NCBI GenBank assembly: GCA_012837285.1
Contig: DURJ01000008.1
Coordinates: 1-47,073 of the forward strand
DNA: 47,073 bases
Reading direction: 5' to 3'
From: Bacillota bacterium
Lineage (GTDB): Bacteria > Bacillota > DTU030 > DUMP01
A program made the position numbers and the translations under genes. Of the stretch, positions 24,887-33,594 are shown in pieces; the stretch's first letter is position 1, and every line of letters begins with the position of its first letter. Under the pieces are notes generated by a model that had not been told where the DNA came from, searched no databases, and saw nothing but the letters and a program-made list of their open reading frames with translations.

Positions 24887-25945
24887 TCAAACATACTTGC
24901 GCGCTGTTTCCTCCTGGTTAAGAACACGAAGGGCTCCTTGCGCCAAAGCTTCCATCTCACTCTCACCAGGATAGACCAATACCGGTGCCAAGAAATCCAC
25001 CCGCTCTTTAATCCAAGTGGTCAACAGTTCGGAATGAGCCATCCCCCCGGTCAGAACAATGGCATCCAGTTTGCCACCAAAGGTTGCTGTCAAAGCACCG
25101 ATGTTTTTTGCTACTTGGTAGGCTAAGGCTCGAAAAATCAACTCTGCTTCCTTATCTCCGGCCATGGCCCGTTCTTGTACTTCCCGGGTATCAATTGTCC
25201 CCAAATGTGCCATGAAACCGCCGGAACCTTTCACCATACGCATAATCTCTTCGTAGGTAAAACGACCGCTATAACACAACCGAACCAAATCGCCTACAGG
25301 AAGGGTGCCGCTTCTTTCAGGCGTCATCGGCCCTTCCCCGTCCAGAGCATTGTTAACGTCCACCACCCGCCCCATCTTATGCGCACCGATAGAGATACCG
25401 CCGCCCATATGAGCAACAATTAGGTTCAGCTCTTGATAAGGACGAGCCAACGCTTTTGCTGCTCGACGAGCAACTGCTTTTTGGTTCAGGGCATGAAACT
25501 TGCTCTGGCGCGGCAATTCCGGCAGACCTGAGATGCGGGCCACATCGTCGAGCTCATCCACCACCACCGGATCCACGGTGAAAGCCGGGATTCCTCCGGC
25601 CTCTTGGGCTAGTTCATAAGCCAAAATCGGCCCTAGATTGGACGCATGTTCACCCCACTTAGCGGATTTCAAATCCTCAACCATCTGTTGGCTGATGCTG
25701 TACGTACCACCAGAGAGGGGCTTGGTGAGTCCTCCTCTGCCAACCACTGCTGACAATGAGGCCAAAGAAGTATTCTTCTTAGTCATAACAGCCAAAATAG
25801 CCTTTTTACGAAGGCCGTATTGCTTTGTTACAGAGGCACAGGCTTCTAATTCTGCCGGCAGGTGAGACAGGCTTTCCGTATAAAGCAACTGATTGTTATC
25901 AAACAAAGCAAGCTTGGTGGATGTAGAACCCGGGTTTAAAACCAA
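24887..25945 (-). CDS. buk: Butyrate kinase
   Basis: Cytoplasmic kinase that makes ATP from butyryl-, isobutyryl- or other acyl-phosphate. It belongs to the acetokinase family: NPGSTSTKLA near the N-terminus, SKFHALNQKAVARR (about residues 148-161), AHMGGGISIGAH (about 178-189) and VLTGGMAHS near the end. At 352 aa it has the usual length. The frame offers only TTG at 25945, or a rare ATT one codon earlier, which would restore the conserved ILVLNPGST opening; AAGGG lies upstream. It is first in the sigma-54 operon. The partner phosphotransbutyrylase is not in the window. Confidence 0.94.
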   Translation of the reverse strand: MVLNPGSTSTKLALFDNNQLLYTESLSHLPAELEACASVTKQYGLRKKAILAVMTKKNTSLASLSAVVGRGGLTKPLSGGTYSISQQMVEDLKSAKWGEHASNLGPILAYELAQEAGGIPAFTVDPVVVDELDDVARISGLPELPRQSKFHALNQKAVARRAAKALARPYQELNLIVAHMGGGISIGAHKMGRVVDVNNALDGEGPMTPERSGTLPVGDLVRLCYSGRFTYEEIMRMVKGSGGFMAHLGTIDTREVQERAMAGDKEAELIFRALAYQVAKNIGALTATFGGKLDAIVLTGGMAHSELLTTWIKERVDFLAPVLVYPGESEMEALAQGALRVLNQEETARKYV

Positions 25946-26017
25946 AATACGCGTTTCCCTTCACCCCCTCCTTAGTAATACCTATTGAGCCGCAAGGGTA
26001 GTACCCGACTTATGTAA

Positions 26018-26034
26018 TGCAAGTAACATGCCAA
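26018..26034 (-). promoter_or_regulatory. Sigma-54 promoter of the buk operon
   Basis: On the minus strand TTGGCAT (-24) and TTGCA (-12) are separated by GTTAC, giving the obligatory GG-N10-GC spacing; 12 of the core consensus positions fit. The predicted start is about 26007, 60 bp before buk. The adjacent sigma-54 activator gene makes this assignment strong. Confidence 0.88.
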
Positions 26035-26160
26035 CGCTCAATGATCCTTTTGATACAATATCTGCCACGATCAGTGCGCAGTTACAAGCCTGTTGTGCTC
26101 TTAGTCAATAAAAAAGCCATTCCTTTCTAGCCAAAGAACGGTCTTAGGTCGCAGAAGGTT

Positions 26161-26202
26161 GCAACTCTGCAATACATTGCCTGCAGTATACTGCAGAGTT
26201 GC
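26161..26202. promoter_or_regulatory. Palindromic upstream activating site for the sigma-54 regulator
   Basis: An 11-bp perfect inverted repeat, GCAACTCTGCA (26161-26171) and TGCAGAGTTGC (26192-26202), encloses a perfect 16-bp palindrome CTGCAGTATACTGCAG (26181-26196). It lies about 130-170 bp upstream of the sigma-54 promoter, the typical enhancer distance. It also follows the activator stop codon, but no T-run follows on the minus strand, so a terminator role is less likely. Binding by the BkdR-like protein is inference. Confidence 0.68.
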
Positions 26203-26203
26203 C

Positions 26204-27907
26204 TTAAGTTGTAATGCCATACTTGTCCAGCTTGTAGTACAGCGTTCGCGGTGAAATGCCAAGTAATTTAGCCGCTACAGTCTTGTTGCCCTTGGCATGG
26301 TCCAACGCCTGCTCCACAGCCCTCTGTTCAGTTATCGCCGTCAATTGGGCCAGGGTTTTTCCCGGAACCCAGCGAGCAGTGGGTAAGCTGCGGGTAGCCC
26401 GAGTATCCATGCCAAAGCCGCCCATAGGAGGCAGGTGGTGTGACTGCATCGCCGTTTCGTTGTACTTCATATTGATCATGGCTCGGCCCAGCAAATTCTC
26501 TAGCTCACGAACATTGCCCGGCCAATCATAAGCTACTAAAGCAGAAAGAACCTGCGGAGCTGCTTTCTCTACGGCCCGGCCAAATTGTTGATTGAACTTA
26601 CGTAAAAGAAAGACAACCAAGGGAGGCACATCATCTTTCCGATAGCGCAGCGGCGGAATGAAGATGGGGACCACATTCAACCGATAATATAGGTCCTCTC
26701 GAAAACGTCCCTCTTCTACAGCTTGCTCCAAATTAGCATTAGTAGCTGCAATAACCCGCGTATTGACAGAAATAGCTCGCGTCCCCCCAACCCGGACAAT
26801 CTCTTTTTCTTGCAGTACTCGGAGCAATTTTGCTTGTAACGCAGGGCTAATCTCTCCTATTTCATCCAAAAAGATGGTCCCTCCGACTGCTTCTTCGAAA
26901 TATCCTTTCTTGCCTTGCCTTCTAGCTCCGGTGAAGGCTCCTTCTTCATAGCCGAAAAGTTCGCTTTCCAGTAGGGATTCGGCAATAGCAGTGCAATTGA
27001 CCCGGACAAACTGTCCCCGCCGCCATCGACTGGCATTATGAATAGCGTGGGCAAACAGCTCTTTCCCAGTGCCGCTTTCGCCCCGTAGCAGAACTGTGGC
27101 CGGTAGGTCTGCTGCTCGTTTAGCTTGGTCTATTGCCGCCTTCAGCTCCGGACTGTCGCCGATAATATCCTCAAAAGTGTATTTGGCTTCCAAGTGTCTG
27201 ATTCTCTGCTTGGCTTGAGCCAACTCTTCTGTAAGCTGCTTGATTTGGGACACATCATGAATGACTCCGACACTACCGCGCAAGTGTCCATGCACGACAA
27301 TAGGGGCTACATTCACAATGACATCTCTTTTCTGGGGACCTACTTTGAGTCTGGCGCCTTGGATCGGCTTGCCAGTATCTAACACTTTCAAATGAATACT
27401 TTCTCCTTCGGCAATATCGACAGTGGCCGGTTTTCCCAGCACATCTTTTTGAGTCAGTCCAGTCAGACGGGTATAGGCCGGATTGACCAAGATGCCGTAG
27501 CCGCGCTCATCAACCACCGAAATAGCATCTTGAGTGGCGTCGATAATAGCTGCCAACATAAGTTTTGCTTGGATGAGGTTATTAATCTCGTGACGAAGTC
27601 GAGCAGTTAAGAACAAAAACACCGGCAAAGCTTCCGGGCCCACTACTAACATTCCCCTTAATCTGAGTGACTGGACCAGCCTTTGGGCTTCGGTGCTACC
27701 ACAAATGACCATGTCTAATCCCGGTAAAAAGGCAAGTTCTTCAATAGCTACTCCTGGTAAAGCCCGTAAGGATGGAGGAAGATCATGGAGATTTTCATCC
27801 CCACAACGTACATAAGCCAGAGGTTGCAGAAATGTGCTCTCCTCAAAGCATTCTGCCACTCCCCTGGCATCGTCGGCTGCAAGATCGCTTATTGCCACCC
27901 CGATCAA
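26204..27907 (-). CDS. Sigma-54-dependent transcriptional activator, BkdR-like
   Basis: Enhancer-binding protein of about 567 aa. Domains in order: an unassigned N-terminal sensory region (about 1-105), a PAS domain (about 115-225, with ISVVDERGYGILVNPAYTRLTGL), and a sigma-54 AAA+ ATPase domain (about 250-475) with Walker A GESGTGKE, the sigma-54 contact loop GAFTGA and the Walker B region GGTIFLDEIGEI. A Fis-type helix-turn-helix follows at the C-terminus (KTVAAKLLGISPRTLYYKL). TTG at 27907 has AGGGGG 9 nt upstream; a GTG at 27925 overlaps that site. It lies immediately upstream of the sigma-54 buk operon, as bkdR does in Bacillus subtilis, and probably controls it. Confidence 0.92.
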   Translation of the reverse strand: MIGVAISDLAADDARGVAECFEESTFLQPLAYVRCGDENLHDLPPSLRALPGVAIEELAFLPGLDMVICGSTEAQRLVQSLRLRGMLVVGPEALPVFLFLTARLRHEINNLIQAKLMLAAIIDATQDAISVVDERGYGILVNPAYTRLTGLTQKDVLGKPATVDIAEGESIHLKVLDTGKPIQGARLKVGPQKRDVIVNVAPIVVHGHLRGSVGVIHDVSQIKQLTEELAQAKQRIRHLEAKYTFEDIIGDSPELKAAIDQAKRAADLPATVLLRGESGTGKELFAHAIHNASRWRRGQFVRVNCTAIAESLLESELFGYEEGAFTGARRQGKKGYFEEAVGGTIFLDEIGEISPALQAKLLRVLQEKEIVRVGGTRAISVNTRVIAATNANLEQAVEEGRFREDLYYRLNVVPIFIPPLRYRKDDVPPLVVFLLRKFNQQFGRAVEKAAPQVLSALVAYDWPGNVRELENLLGRAMINMKYNETAMQSHHLPPMGGFGMDTRATRSLPTARWVPGKTLAQLTAITEQRAVEQALDHAKGNKTVAAKLLGISPRTLYYKLDKYGITT

Positions 27908-28146
27908 GTTAGTTTTCCCCCTCACTTAAGGCATTCATTTTAATAAACCTTCATCGTCCTTTATTCGTCATTGCTAGACAAAACTCCTCTAAATGGCCTC
28001 ACCACTTGGTCTTTTTTTGTTCCCAGTTGCGCCGGCCCCCCACTTGTACCCAGTAACCAACTGCCCAACAGAATGTTAGCCCTTGGCCAATTACCCTATT
28101 ATTCCCATTTAGACTGCATGGTCTATTTATGAGCAACCATCTAAAC

Positions 28147-28174
28147 GCAAAAGGGACAGTTGACCTGTCCCCTT
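28147..28174 (-). terminator. Terminator of spo0A
   Basis: On the minus strand GGGACAG and CTGTCCC (genomic 28153-28159 and 28165-28171) form a 7-bp stem with a GTCAA loop, followed by TTTTG, right after the spo0A stop. The rest of 27908-28146 shows no gene. Confidence 0.78.
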
Positions 28175-28175
28175 C

Positions 28176-28943
28176 TTAACTGGCCTTGTTTTCTACGCGT
28201 AGCTTGTCAGCAATCATGGCAATAAACTCCGAGTTTGTCGGTTTGCCCCGGTTTACGTCTATGGTATAGCCAAAAAGGCTGTTTACTACATCTACATTTC
28301 CTCGGCTCCAAGCAACTTCAATCGCGTGTCGGATCGCGCGCTCTACTCGACTAGGAGTAGTGTTGTACTTGTCTGCAATCAGGGGATACAGCTCTTTGGT
28401 AACTGCCCCCAACAAATCTACGTCGCGAATGACCATTAGGATAGCTTCGCGCAAATAAAGATAGCCTTTAATATGAGCCGGTACCCCAATTTGGTGAATA
28501 ATATTGGTCACCTCCACATCAAGGCTCTTGGCTTTTACCGGCGCTGTTCGTTTCGAGACATAGCTTTCTCCAGCCAGTTGCCTAATACGGTTAATGAGCA
28601 CATCGAGATTAAACGGTTTAAGAATGTAATAGTCAGCTCCCAAGTCTACCACCCGTTGAGTAATGCTTTCCTGCCCAAACGCTGTTAACATAATAACTTT
28701 GGGACGTTTATCTAATGGCCTTTCCACTAATTTCTCTAATACACCCAGTCCGTCCAAATGAGGCATAATAATGTCCAATACTAGGACATCCGGCAAAGCT
28801 GTGTCGAGTTTTTCCAGCACCTCCATACCATTGTACGCTACTTCTACCAATTCCATATCAGCTTGTTCTTCAATGTATTCTTGAACTAAAACACAAAACT
28901 CCTTGTTATCGTCAGCAATCATTACTCGAATACTCCCTGACAC
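28176..28943 (-). CDS. spo0A: Sporulation master regulator Spo0A
   Basis: Response regulator at the end of the phosphorelay that commits the cell to sporulation. The 255-aa protein has a receiver domain (about 1-120) with acidic pocket D11-D12, phosphoacceptor D57 (VLDIIMP) and the conserved Lys in ILKPFN. Its DNA-binding domain (about 145-255) carries the recognition segment [15 protein letters not shown]. It starts at GTG 28943, with AGGGGGA upstream. spoIVB precedes it, as in most spore formers. A sigma-H promoter whose -10 overlaps a TGTCGAA 0A-box core lies upstream (29007-29036). Confidence 0.98.
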   Translation of the reverse strand: MSGSIRVMIADDNKEFCVLVQEYIEEQADMELVEVAYNGMEVLEKLDTALPDVLVLDIIMPHLDGLGVLEKLVERPLDKRPKVIMLTAFGQESITQRVVDLGADYYILKPFNLDVLINRIRQLAGESYVSKRTAPVKAKSLDVEVTNIIHQIGVPAHIKGYLYLREAILMVIRDVDLLGAVTKELYPLIADKYNTTPSRVERAIRHAIEVAWSRGNVDVVNSLFGYTIDVNRGKPTNSEFIAMIADKLRVENKAS

Positions 28944-29006
28944 TCTACTTCCCCCTTCTTTGTTCGATCTAGTTGACCTGGGTTGAATCCAATTAGGTTG
29001 CTGCAG

Positions 29007-29036
29007 ATATTCGACACCACGTTACCATAATCCTCC
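29007..29036 (-). promoter_or_regulatory. Sigma-H promoter of spo0A overlapping a 0A-box core
   Basis: On the minus strand GGAGGATTA (29028-29036), a 12-bp spacer and GTCGAATAT (29007-29015) satisfy the sigma-H consensus RNAGGAWWW and RNNGAATWW at every fixed position. The -10 also contains TGTCGAA, the Spo0A-binding core (29010-29016). It begins at the spoIVB stop codon and about 64 bp before the spo0A start. Confidence 0.75.
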
Positions 29037-30368
29037 TCATTTGGTAGAAAAAGCCGCAAGCACTGAAGGAGCCTTGACGGCTCCTTCAGTAATTGACTTA
29101 CCTTTTTCCACCATCCATTCGGCTAAGATTCCAAAACCCCGGCTGGGATCATTGATAAATACGTGAGTAACAATTCCGGCTAACTTACCGTCTTGTATTA
29201 TCGGACTCCCGCTCATCCCTTGGACAATTCCACCGGCTTTTTCAATTAATCGATCATCCGTAATTTTCAGTACTAGCCCTTTGTCAGTGGGACTGTATTG
29301 GTTAATTACCCGTTCGATCTCCACCTCGAAACTATCAATTCGATCCCGTTCCAGAACTGTATATATCTCAGCCGGTCCCGGATGCACTTCAGTGGCCATG
29401 GCAACCGGAATCCCTTCCTGGAAATAGGGATTCTCCAACGGCTCATTAAGCAAGCCGAATATCCCAAACTCAGTGTTGGCCACTATCTTACCTAGGTTGC
29501 TTTCTCCCGGTTGGAAGACACCTATCTTTTCTCCTGGTTGACCTCGTGTACCGGCATTTACACTGGAAATAAAGGCTTTGACAATGGATCCGTCTCTGAT
29601 AGCTAGTGTTGTACCTGTATCCACGTCAGTTACCACGTGACCCAGGGCACCGAAGCAACCTGTATCGAGATCGTAAAAAGACAGAGTGCCTACTCCATTG
29701 GCTCCATCTCGCACATAGAGGCCAATCCGAAAAGATCCTTTGGGCGTCTTGAGCGGATATAACTCTGCTATCCTAGTCTCTGTTCCCCGCCTTAGCGTCA
29801 ATACTAAGGCCTGGTTTTCAAGTCCTGCTTGCTCTACCGATCGGATTAAGTCTGCTACCGTTAATAAGCTGCTTCCGTTTGCTTTAAGCAACAGGTCTCC
29901 CGGCAAAATGCCGGAGTCCCGGGCCGGAGAGGAATACCCATACGGTCCCGCAACATTATCGTAACCGACAACAATAATTCCTTCACTAGTTAGTAAGACT
30001 CCAACAGCATGGCCCCCTGGCACCACCACATCAGGCTCCCTAGCTTCAACCAGAACACGACGCCAAGGGACACCAAACAACTGAAATTCCATTTCGGATT
30101 GCCCAACTTCAGCTGTTTCTAAAGTCAGCGGATAACCCAAGTGTAATTGTACCGGTGTGTTGGTTAGCCAAGTTTCATTGAGTTTCAGTCCTGGTCCGTT
30201 GACAAGTCGAACCCTCACCGGCAACAGTACATTAAGATGAAAAGACTGGCTTTGCCCCACAGGCAATCCGATGGTTTTGGGAAAAGCAACCAAAGAAAAG
30301 CAATTAGGAACCAGAAAAACAACAATGACCGCAACCATGAGAACTAGTCCGACTGTTCTACGTTCCAC
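29037..30368 (-). CDS. spoIVB: SpoIVB serine peptidase
   Basis: Forespore-secreted serine peptidase (S55) that triggers sigma-K activation by cleaving SpoIVFA. The 443-aa protein has an N-terminal membrane anchor (about 6-30), a PDZ domain (about 138-205, GYSSPARDSGILPGDLLLKANG) and a peptidase domain with His in GHVVTD and the catalytic Ser in GMSGSPIIQDGKLAG near residue 388. GTG at 30368 has AAGGAG upstream. It lies between recN and spo0A in the conserved order, with a terminator in front of it. The first hydrophobic stretch is a signal-anchor rather than a cleavable peptide as far as I can see. Confidence 0.95.
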   Translation of the reverse strand: MERRTVGLVLMVAVIVVFLVPNCFSLVAFPKTIGLPVGQSQSFHLNVLLPVRVRLVNGPGLKLNETWLTNTPVQLHLGYPLTLETAEVGQSEMEFQLFGVPWRRVLVEAREPDVVVPGGHAVGVLLTSEGIIVVGYDNVAGPYGYSSPARDSGILPGDLLLKANGSSLLTVADLIRSVEQAGLENQALVLTLRRGTETRIAELYPLKTPKGSFRIGLYVRDGANGVGTLSFYDLDTGCFGALGHVVTDVDTGTTLAIRDGSIVKAFISSVNAGTRGQPGEKIGVFQPGESNLGKIVANTEFGIFGLLNEPLENPYFQEGIPVAMATEVHPGPAEIYTVLERDRIDSFEVEIERVINQYSPTDKGLVLKITDDRLIEKAGGIVQGMSGSPIIQDGKLAGIVTHVFINDPSRGFGILAEWMVEKGKSITEGAVKAPSVLAAFSTK

Positions 30369-30418
30369 GTCCGGTCACTCCTTGCCCCAACTTGACCAAT
30401 CTCCACCTCCTTTCCATT

Positions 30419-30459
30419 CAAAAAAAGAACCTGAGAACAGGTTTCCCTGTCTCAAGCTC
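30419..30459 (-). terminator. Terminator of recN
   Basis: On the minus strand a GC-rich imperfect hairpin (GAGACAGG with CCTGTTCTC, outer GAGC with GTTC, genomic 30427-30459) is followed by TTTTTT (genomic 30420-30426). It separates recN from spoIVB. Confidence 0.72.
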
Positions 30460-30496
30460 CTTTATGCTGAGAGCGCTTACCTGATTTGGTAATATT

Positions 30497-32221
30497 TTAC
30501 GACGGTATCGATCCATACTGTTGTAGTAACTGTTCGGCATGCTGCAAAACTACTGCGGTGACATTTGATCCCGCTAGCATTCGGGCCAGCTCTTGAATTC
30601 GGGCTGACGGAGACAGTCGGTCGATTCTGGTATAAGTTTTCCCTTCAATAGTCTGTTTATAAATATAAAAGTGAGTGCTGCCGATAGCAGCAATTTGTGG
30701 CAAATGGGTAATGCAGATCACTTGATGGAATTGACTGACCTGACCCAGTTTAGAGGCAACCTTTTGAGCTGCTCGACCACCGATGCCGGCATCGACTTCG
30801 TCAAAAATCAGCGTTGGTACAGCATCTGCTCCTGCCAATACCGTTTTTATTGCTAGCATTGTTCGAGCAGTTTCACCTCCGGAAGCAATCTTGGCCAGCG
30901 GCCGCGGTTCTTCCCCGGGATTTGCTGCCAGCAGGAATTCAGCTTGTTCAAAACCTGTGGCCAAAATTTTGAGCTTTCGCTCACCATAGTCCAGGCCGGA
31001 ATCATCTTCTTGCATGGAGAACGCTACCTGTAATTGTGCTTTGTCCAGGCCCAAATCGGTTAGTTCTTCTTCTAACTGCTGTTCGAAAGCGGTTGCCGTT
31101 TGCCGCCTTTTGTTGGTTAACCGGCCAGCAGCTTCTGTCAACTGGTCCTTTATCCGGGTTAACTCGTCAGTTAGCTTGGTTCGGTCTGCTTCTTCCTGCT
31201 GCAATCGTCCCAACTCGGTGATCGCAGCTTGGACATAATCTAAGATAGCAGGAATGTCTTTTCCGTACTTCCGCTTCAGGGAACGGATTAATTCCAACCG
31301 TTCCTCTACTTCAGTCAAACGGTTAGGGTCTTGAGGAAACTCCTCTTGATACTGCCGCAATTTCGGTACCAATTCTTCCAGATTGTACAGACTAACCGTT
31401 AATTCTTCGGCCACCGCAGCCAACTCCTGGTCGGTTGTAGCTGCTTGATCAAGGAGCGTCTGGGCCTGCCCCACAAGATCGATCGCACCTTGTTCCCGAG
31501 GCCCACCGTATAATAGCACGTAAGAATTACCCACAGCTTCCAGTAAGCTTTCGCGCTGCTTCAGGCGCTCCTTTTCCTGTTCCAGCTCCTCCCACTCACC
31601 AGGTATAAGCCTGGCTGCTTCTATTTCCTCAATTTGATACTGAAGCATATCTATCCTTTGGGCACGTTCTCTTTGCGCTTGTTCATAGTTTTCCCGTGCA
31701 GTTACCAGGCGGTTATGCTGAGAGTACAGCTCACGTACCTTATGAACTAGCGCCATCTGGTCAGAGCCTCCGAAAGCATCAAGGAAACTCAAGTGTGTCG
31801 ACGGATGTAACAAAGATTGATGTTGGTGTTGGCCGTGTATGTCCACTAATTGTTGGGCAATTTCTTTAAGCTGGGTTGTAGTTACCAGGTGACCGTTAAT
31901 CCGGGAATAATTGCGCCCCGACGCATTCAGCTCACGAACTAGTATTATCCGGTAGTCGTCATGAGGAATTCCAGCTTCTGTCAATGTAAGCAATGGCCGA
32001 GAGCCAGATTCCAACGCAAATACTGCCTCAACCCGAGCCGACTCTGCCCCTGTACGTAAGAAGTCGGACGACGCCCTTTCTCCTAAAGCCATGCCCAAAG
32101 CGTCGATAATAATTGACTTGCCGGCTCCTGTTTCGCCGGTTAGAATGTTCAAGCCGGGCTCAAATTCTATTGTAAGCTTATCAATTAAGGCAAAATTGCT
32201 GATGGAAATTGCCTCCAGCAA
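30497..32221 (-). CDS. recN: DNA repair protein RecN
   Basis: SMC-like ATPase that gathers DNA ends at double-strand breaks. The 574-aa protein has the opening ISNFALIDKLTIEF, Walker A GETGAGKS (about residues 29-36), a long coiled-coil middle (about 160-370), then the ABC signature region KIASGGETARTMLAIK and Walker B TLIFDEVDAGIGG. A Walker-adjacent His (CITHLPQIA) follows. The start is TTG at 32221 (AAGGTGG upstream), which clears the argR stop by 13 nt; the longer frame to 32254 is unlikely. It follows argR as in most Firmicutes. Confidence 0.96.
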   Translation of the reverse strand: MLEAISISNFALIDKLTIEFEPGLNILTGETGAGKSIIIDALGMALGERASSDFLRTGAESARVEAVFALESGSRPLLTLTEAGIPHDDYRIILVRELNASGRNYSRINGHLVTTTQLKEIAQQLVDIHGQHQHQSLLHPSTHLSFLDAFGGSDQMALVHKVRELYSQHNRLVTARENYEQAQRERAQRIDMLQYQIEEIEAARLIPGEWEELEQEKERLKQRESLLEAVGNSYVLLYGGPREQGAIDLVGQAQTLLDQAATTDQELAAVAEELTVSLYNLEELVPKLRQYQEEFPQDPNRLTEVEERLELIRSLKRKYGKDIPAILDYVQAAITELGRLQQEEADRTKLTDELTRIKDQLTEAAGRLTNKRRQTATAFEQQLEEELTDLGLDKAQLQVAFSMQEDDSGLDYGERKLKILATGFEQAEFLLAANPGEEPRPLAKIASGGETARTMLAIKTVLAGADAVPTLIFDEVDAGIGGRAAQKVASKLGQVSQFHQVICITHLPQIAAIGSTHFYIYKQTIEGKTYTRIDRLSPSARIQELARMLAGSNVTAVVLQHAEQLLQQYGSIPS

Positions 32222-32234
32222 AATGTACCACCTT

Positions 32235-32687
32235 CTAGCCAAGAAATTTCTCAAAGCGCTCCATAACCTTGGTAACTTGATCCTTGTGCTTTGCTATCAC
32301 CAGGATTGTATCGTCACCGGCTAAACTACCTAGGATCTCTTCCCAATCCATGTTATCAACCGCATAGGCCACCCCTTGTGCCGAACCGGGCAAGGTCTTG
32401 ATTACAATCAAGTTCTCACTGTAGTCCATGCTAATAACCGATTCGCGGAAAATACGTCTTAGTCGAGGATCAATGCTTCCCTTTGGCATGTCTGGAGGCA
32501 AAGCATAACCGTACCTGTTTTCACCCAGAGGCACTTTTACTAACCGTAATTCTTTGACATCCCGTGATACGGTTGCCTGGGTTACTTCAAAACCGCTTTG
32601 GCTAAGTAGTGTGGCTAATTCTTCCTGGGTTTCGATGGGTCGGGAACTGATCAGCTCCATTATTTTCATTTGTCGCCGGACTTTCAC
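32235..32687 (-). CDS. argR: Arginine repressor ArgR/AhrC
   Basis: Arginine-responsive transcriptional regulator of biosynthetic and catabolic genes. The 150-aa protein has a winged-helix DNA-binding domain (about 1-70; RRQMKIMELISSRPIETQEELA then VTQATVSRDVKELRLVK) and a C-terminal hexamerisation/arginine-binding domain with LPGSAQGVAYAVDNMDW and GDDTILVIA. GTG at 32687 fits the usual start, with GGGGG upstream. It sits between nadK and recN. Confidence 0.96.
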   Translation of the reverse strand: MKVRRQMKIMELISSRPIETQEELATLLSQSGFEVTQATVSRDVKELRLVKVPLGENRYGYALPPDMPKGSIDPRLRRIFRESVISMDYSENLIVIKTLPGSAQGVAYAVDNMDWEEILGSLAGDDTILVIAKHKDQVTKVMERFEKFLG

Positions 32688-32703
32688 CGCCTAAGTACCC
32701 CCC

Positions 32704-33594
32704 TTACTCCTCAACTCTCTCGGCTTCCGGCAACCTACAACTGTTATCCAGCAGGCGAGCCTGCAACGCACGGTAGAATTCTTGTCCTGGCAGGCGAATG
32801 AACTTCACTGTCTGATCAGCTAGCATCACCTTCACCTTATCGCCCTGCTCTAACGGCTGTGCCCTTTGACCGTCTACTGTAATCATAATGTCCCCTTTGT
32901 GAGCAGCAACAAAAGCGTGGAATGTCTCCCGTCCGGAAATTACCAAGCTGCGTACGCCCAAGGCATGGGCACAAATAGGGGTAATAATCAAGCAGTCTAG
33001 AGCCGGACTGACAATCGGTCCCCCGGCCGACAGTGAATAAGCTGTAGAACCGGTAGCCGTGGCCACTATTACGCCATCACCGCGATATGTAGCTAAGTAT
33101 TCGTCCCCAACGTAACATGCTACCTGTATTCGAGCAAAAGCATTCTTGGTGATGACTACATCGTTTAACGCCAAGAATTCTCCTAACACTTCTCCCTGTC
33201 GGTATATTGTGGCTTGGGCCAAATTACGTTCCTCCAAGGAACAACGGCCGGCCACCAAATCTAAGAACATCTGTTCCACATGTTCAGGTTCAGCCGCAGT
33301 TAAGAAGCCTAGATGTCCAAGGTTAATTCCCAGAATAGGAACTCCTGCTGGAACAAACAACCGGACTGCACCCAAAAGGGTACCATCACCTCCCAATGAA
33401 ATAACCAAATCAGACCATTGTCTGAGCTCCTCCAGGGATCTGCCCTGCTGCGGATAGCCTAAGAACTCGGCATCTACCGGCAACAATGCTGTTTCAAGAG
33501 CATGTTCTTGACAATATGTAACCAGTTGGCGGCCTAACCTATACGCCCGCCTTTTTTCCTTATTGACTACTATAGCTATTTTCTTGAAAATCAT
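32704..33594 (-). CDS. nadK: NAD kinase
   Basis: Phosphorylates NAD to NADP in the cytoplasm. The 296-aa protein has the GGDGTLL motif (about residues 65-71), NLGHLGFLTA and the ATATGSTAYSLSAGGPIV segment that binds NAD and ATP. The ATG at 33594 overlaps the stop of the upstream nuclease-like gene by 1 nt (TGATG), giving translational coupling. A longer frame to 33687 is inside that gene. The order tlyA - x - nadK - argR - recN is conserved in Clostridia. Confidence 0.95.
   Translation of the reverse strand: MIFKKIAIVVNKEKRRAYRLGRQLVTYCQEHALETALLPVDAEFLGYPQQGRSLEELRQWSDLVISLGGDGTLLGAVRLFVPAGVPILGINLGHLGFLTAAEPEHVEQMFLDLVAGRCSLEERNLAQATIYRQGEVLGEFLALNDVVITKNAFARIQVACYVGDEYLATYRGDGVIVATATGSTAYSLSAGGPIVSPALDCLIITPICAHALGVRSLVISGRETFHAFVAAHKGDIMITVDGQRAQPLEQGDKVKVMLADQTVKFIRLPGQEFYRALQARLLDNSCRLPEAERVEE

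Noticed and set aside
26161-26202. Palindrome as the terminator of the sigma-54 activator gene
   Set aside because: No T-run follows on the minus strand, and its distance to the sigma-54 promoter fits an activator site better.
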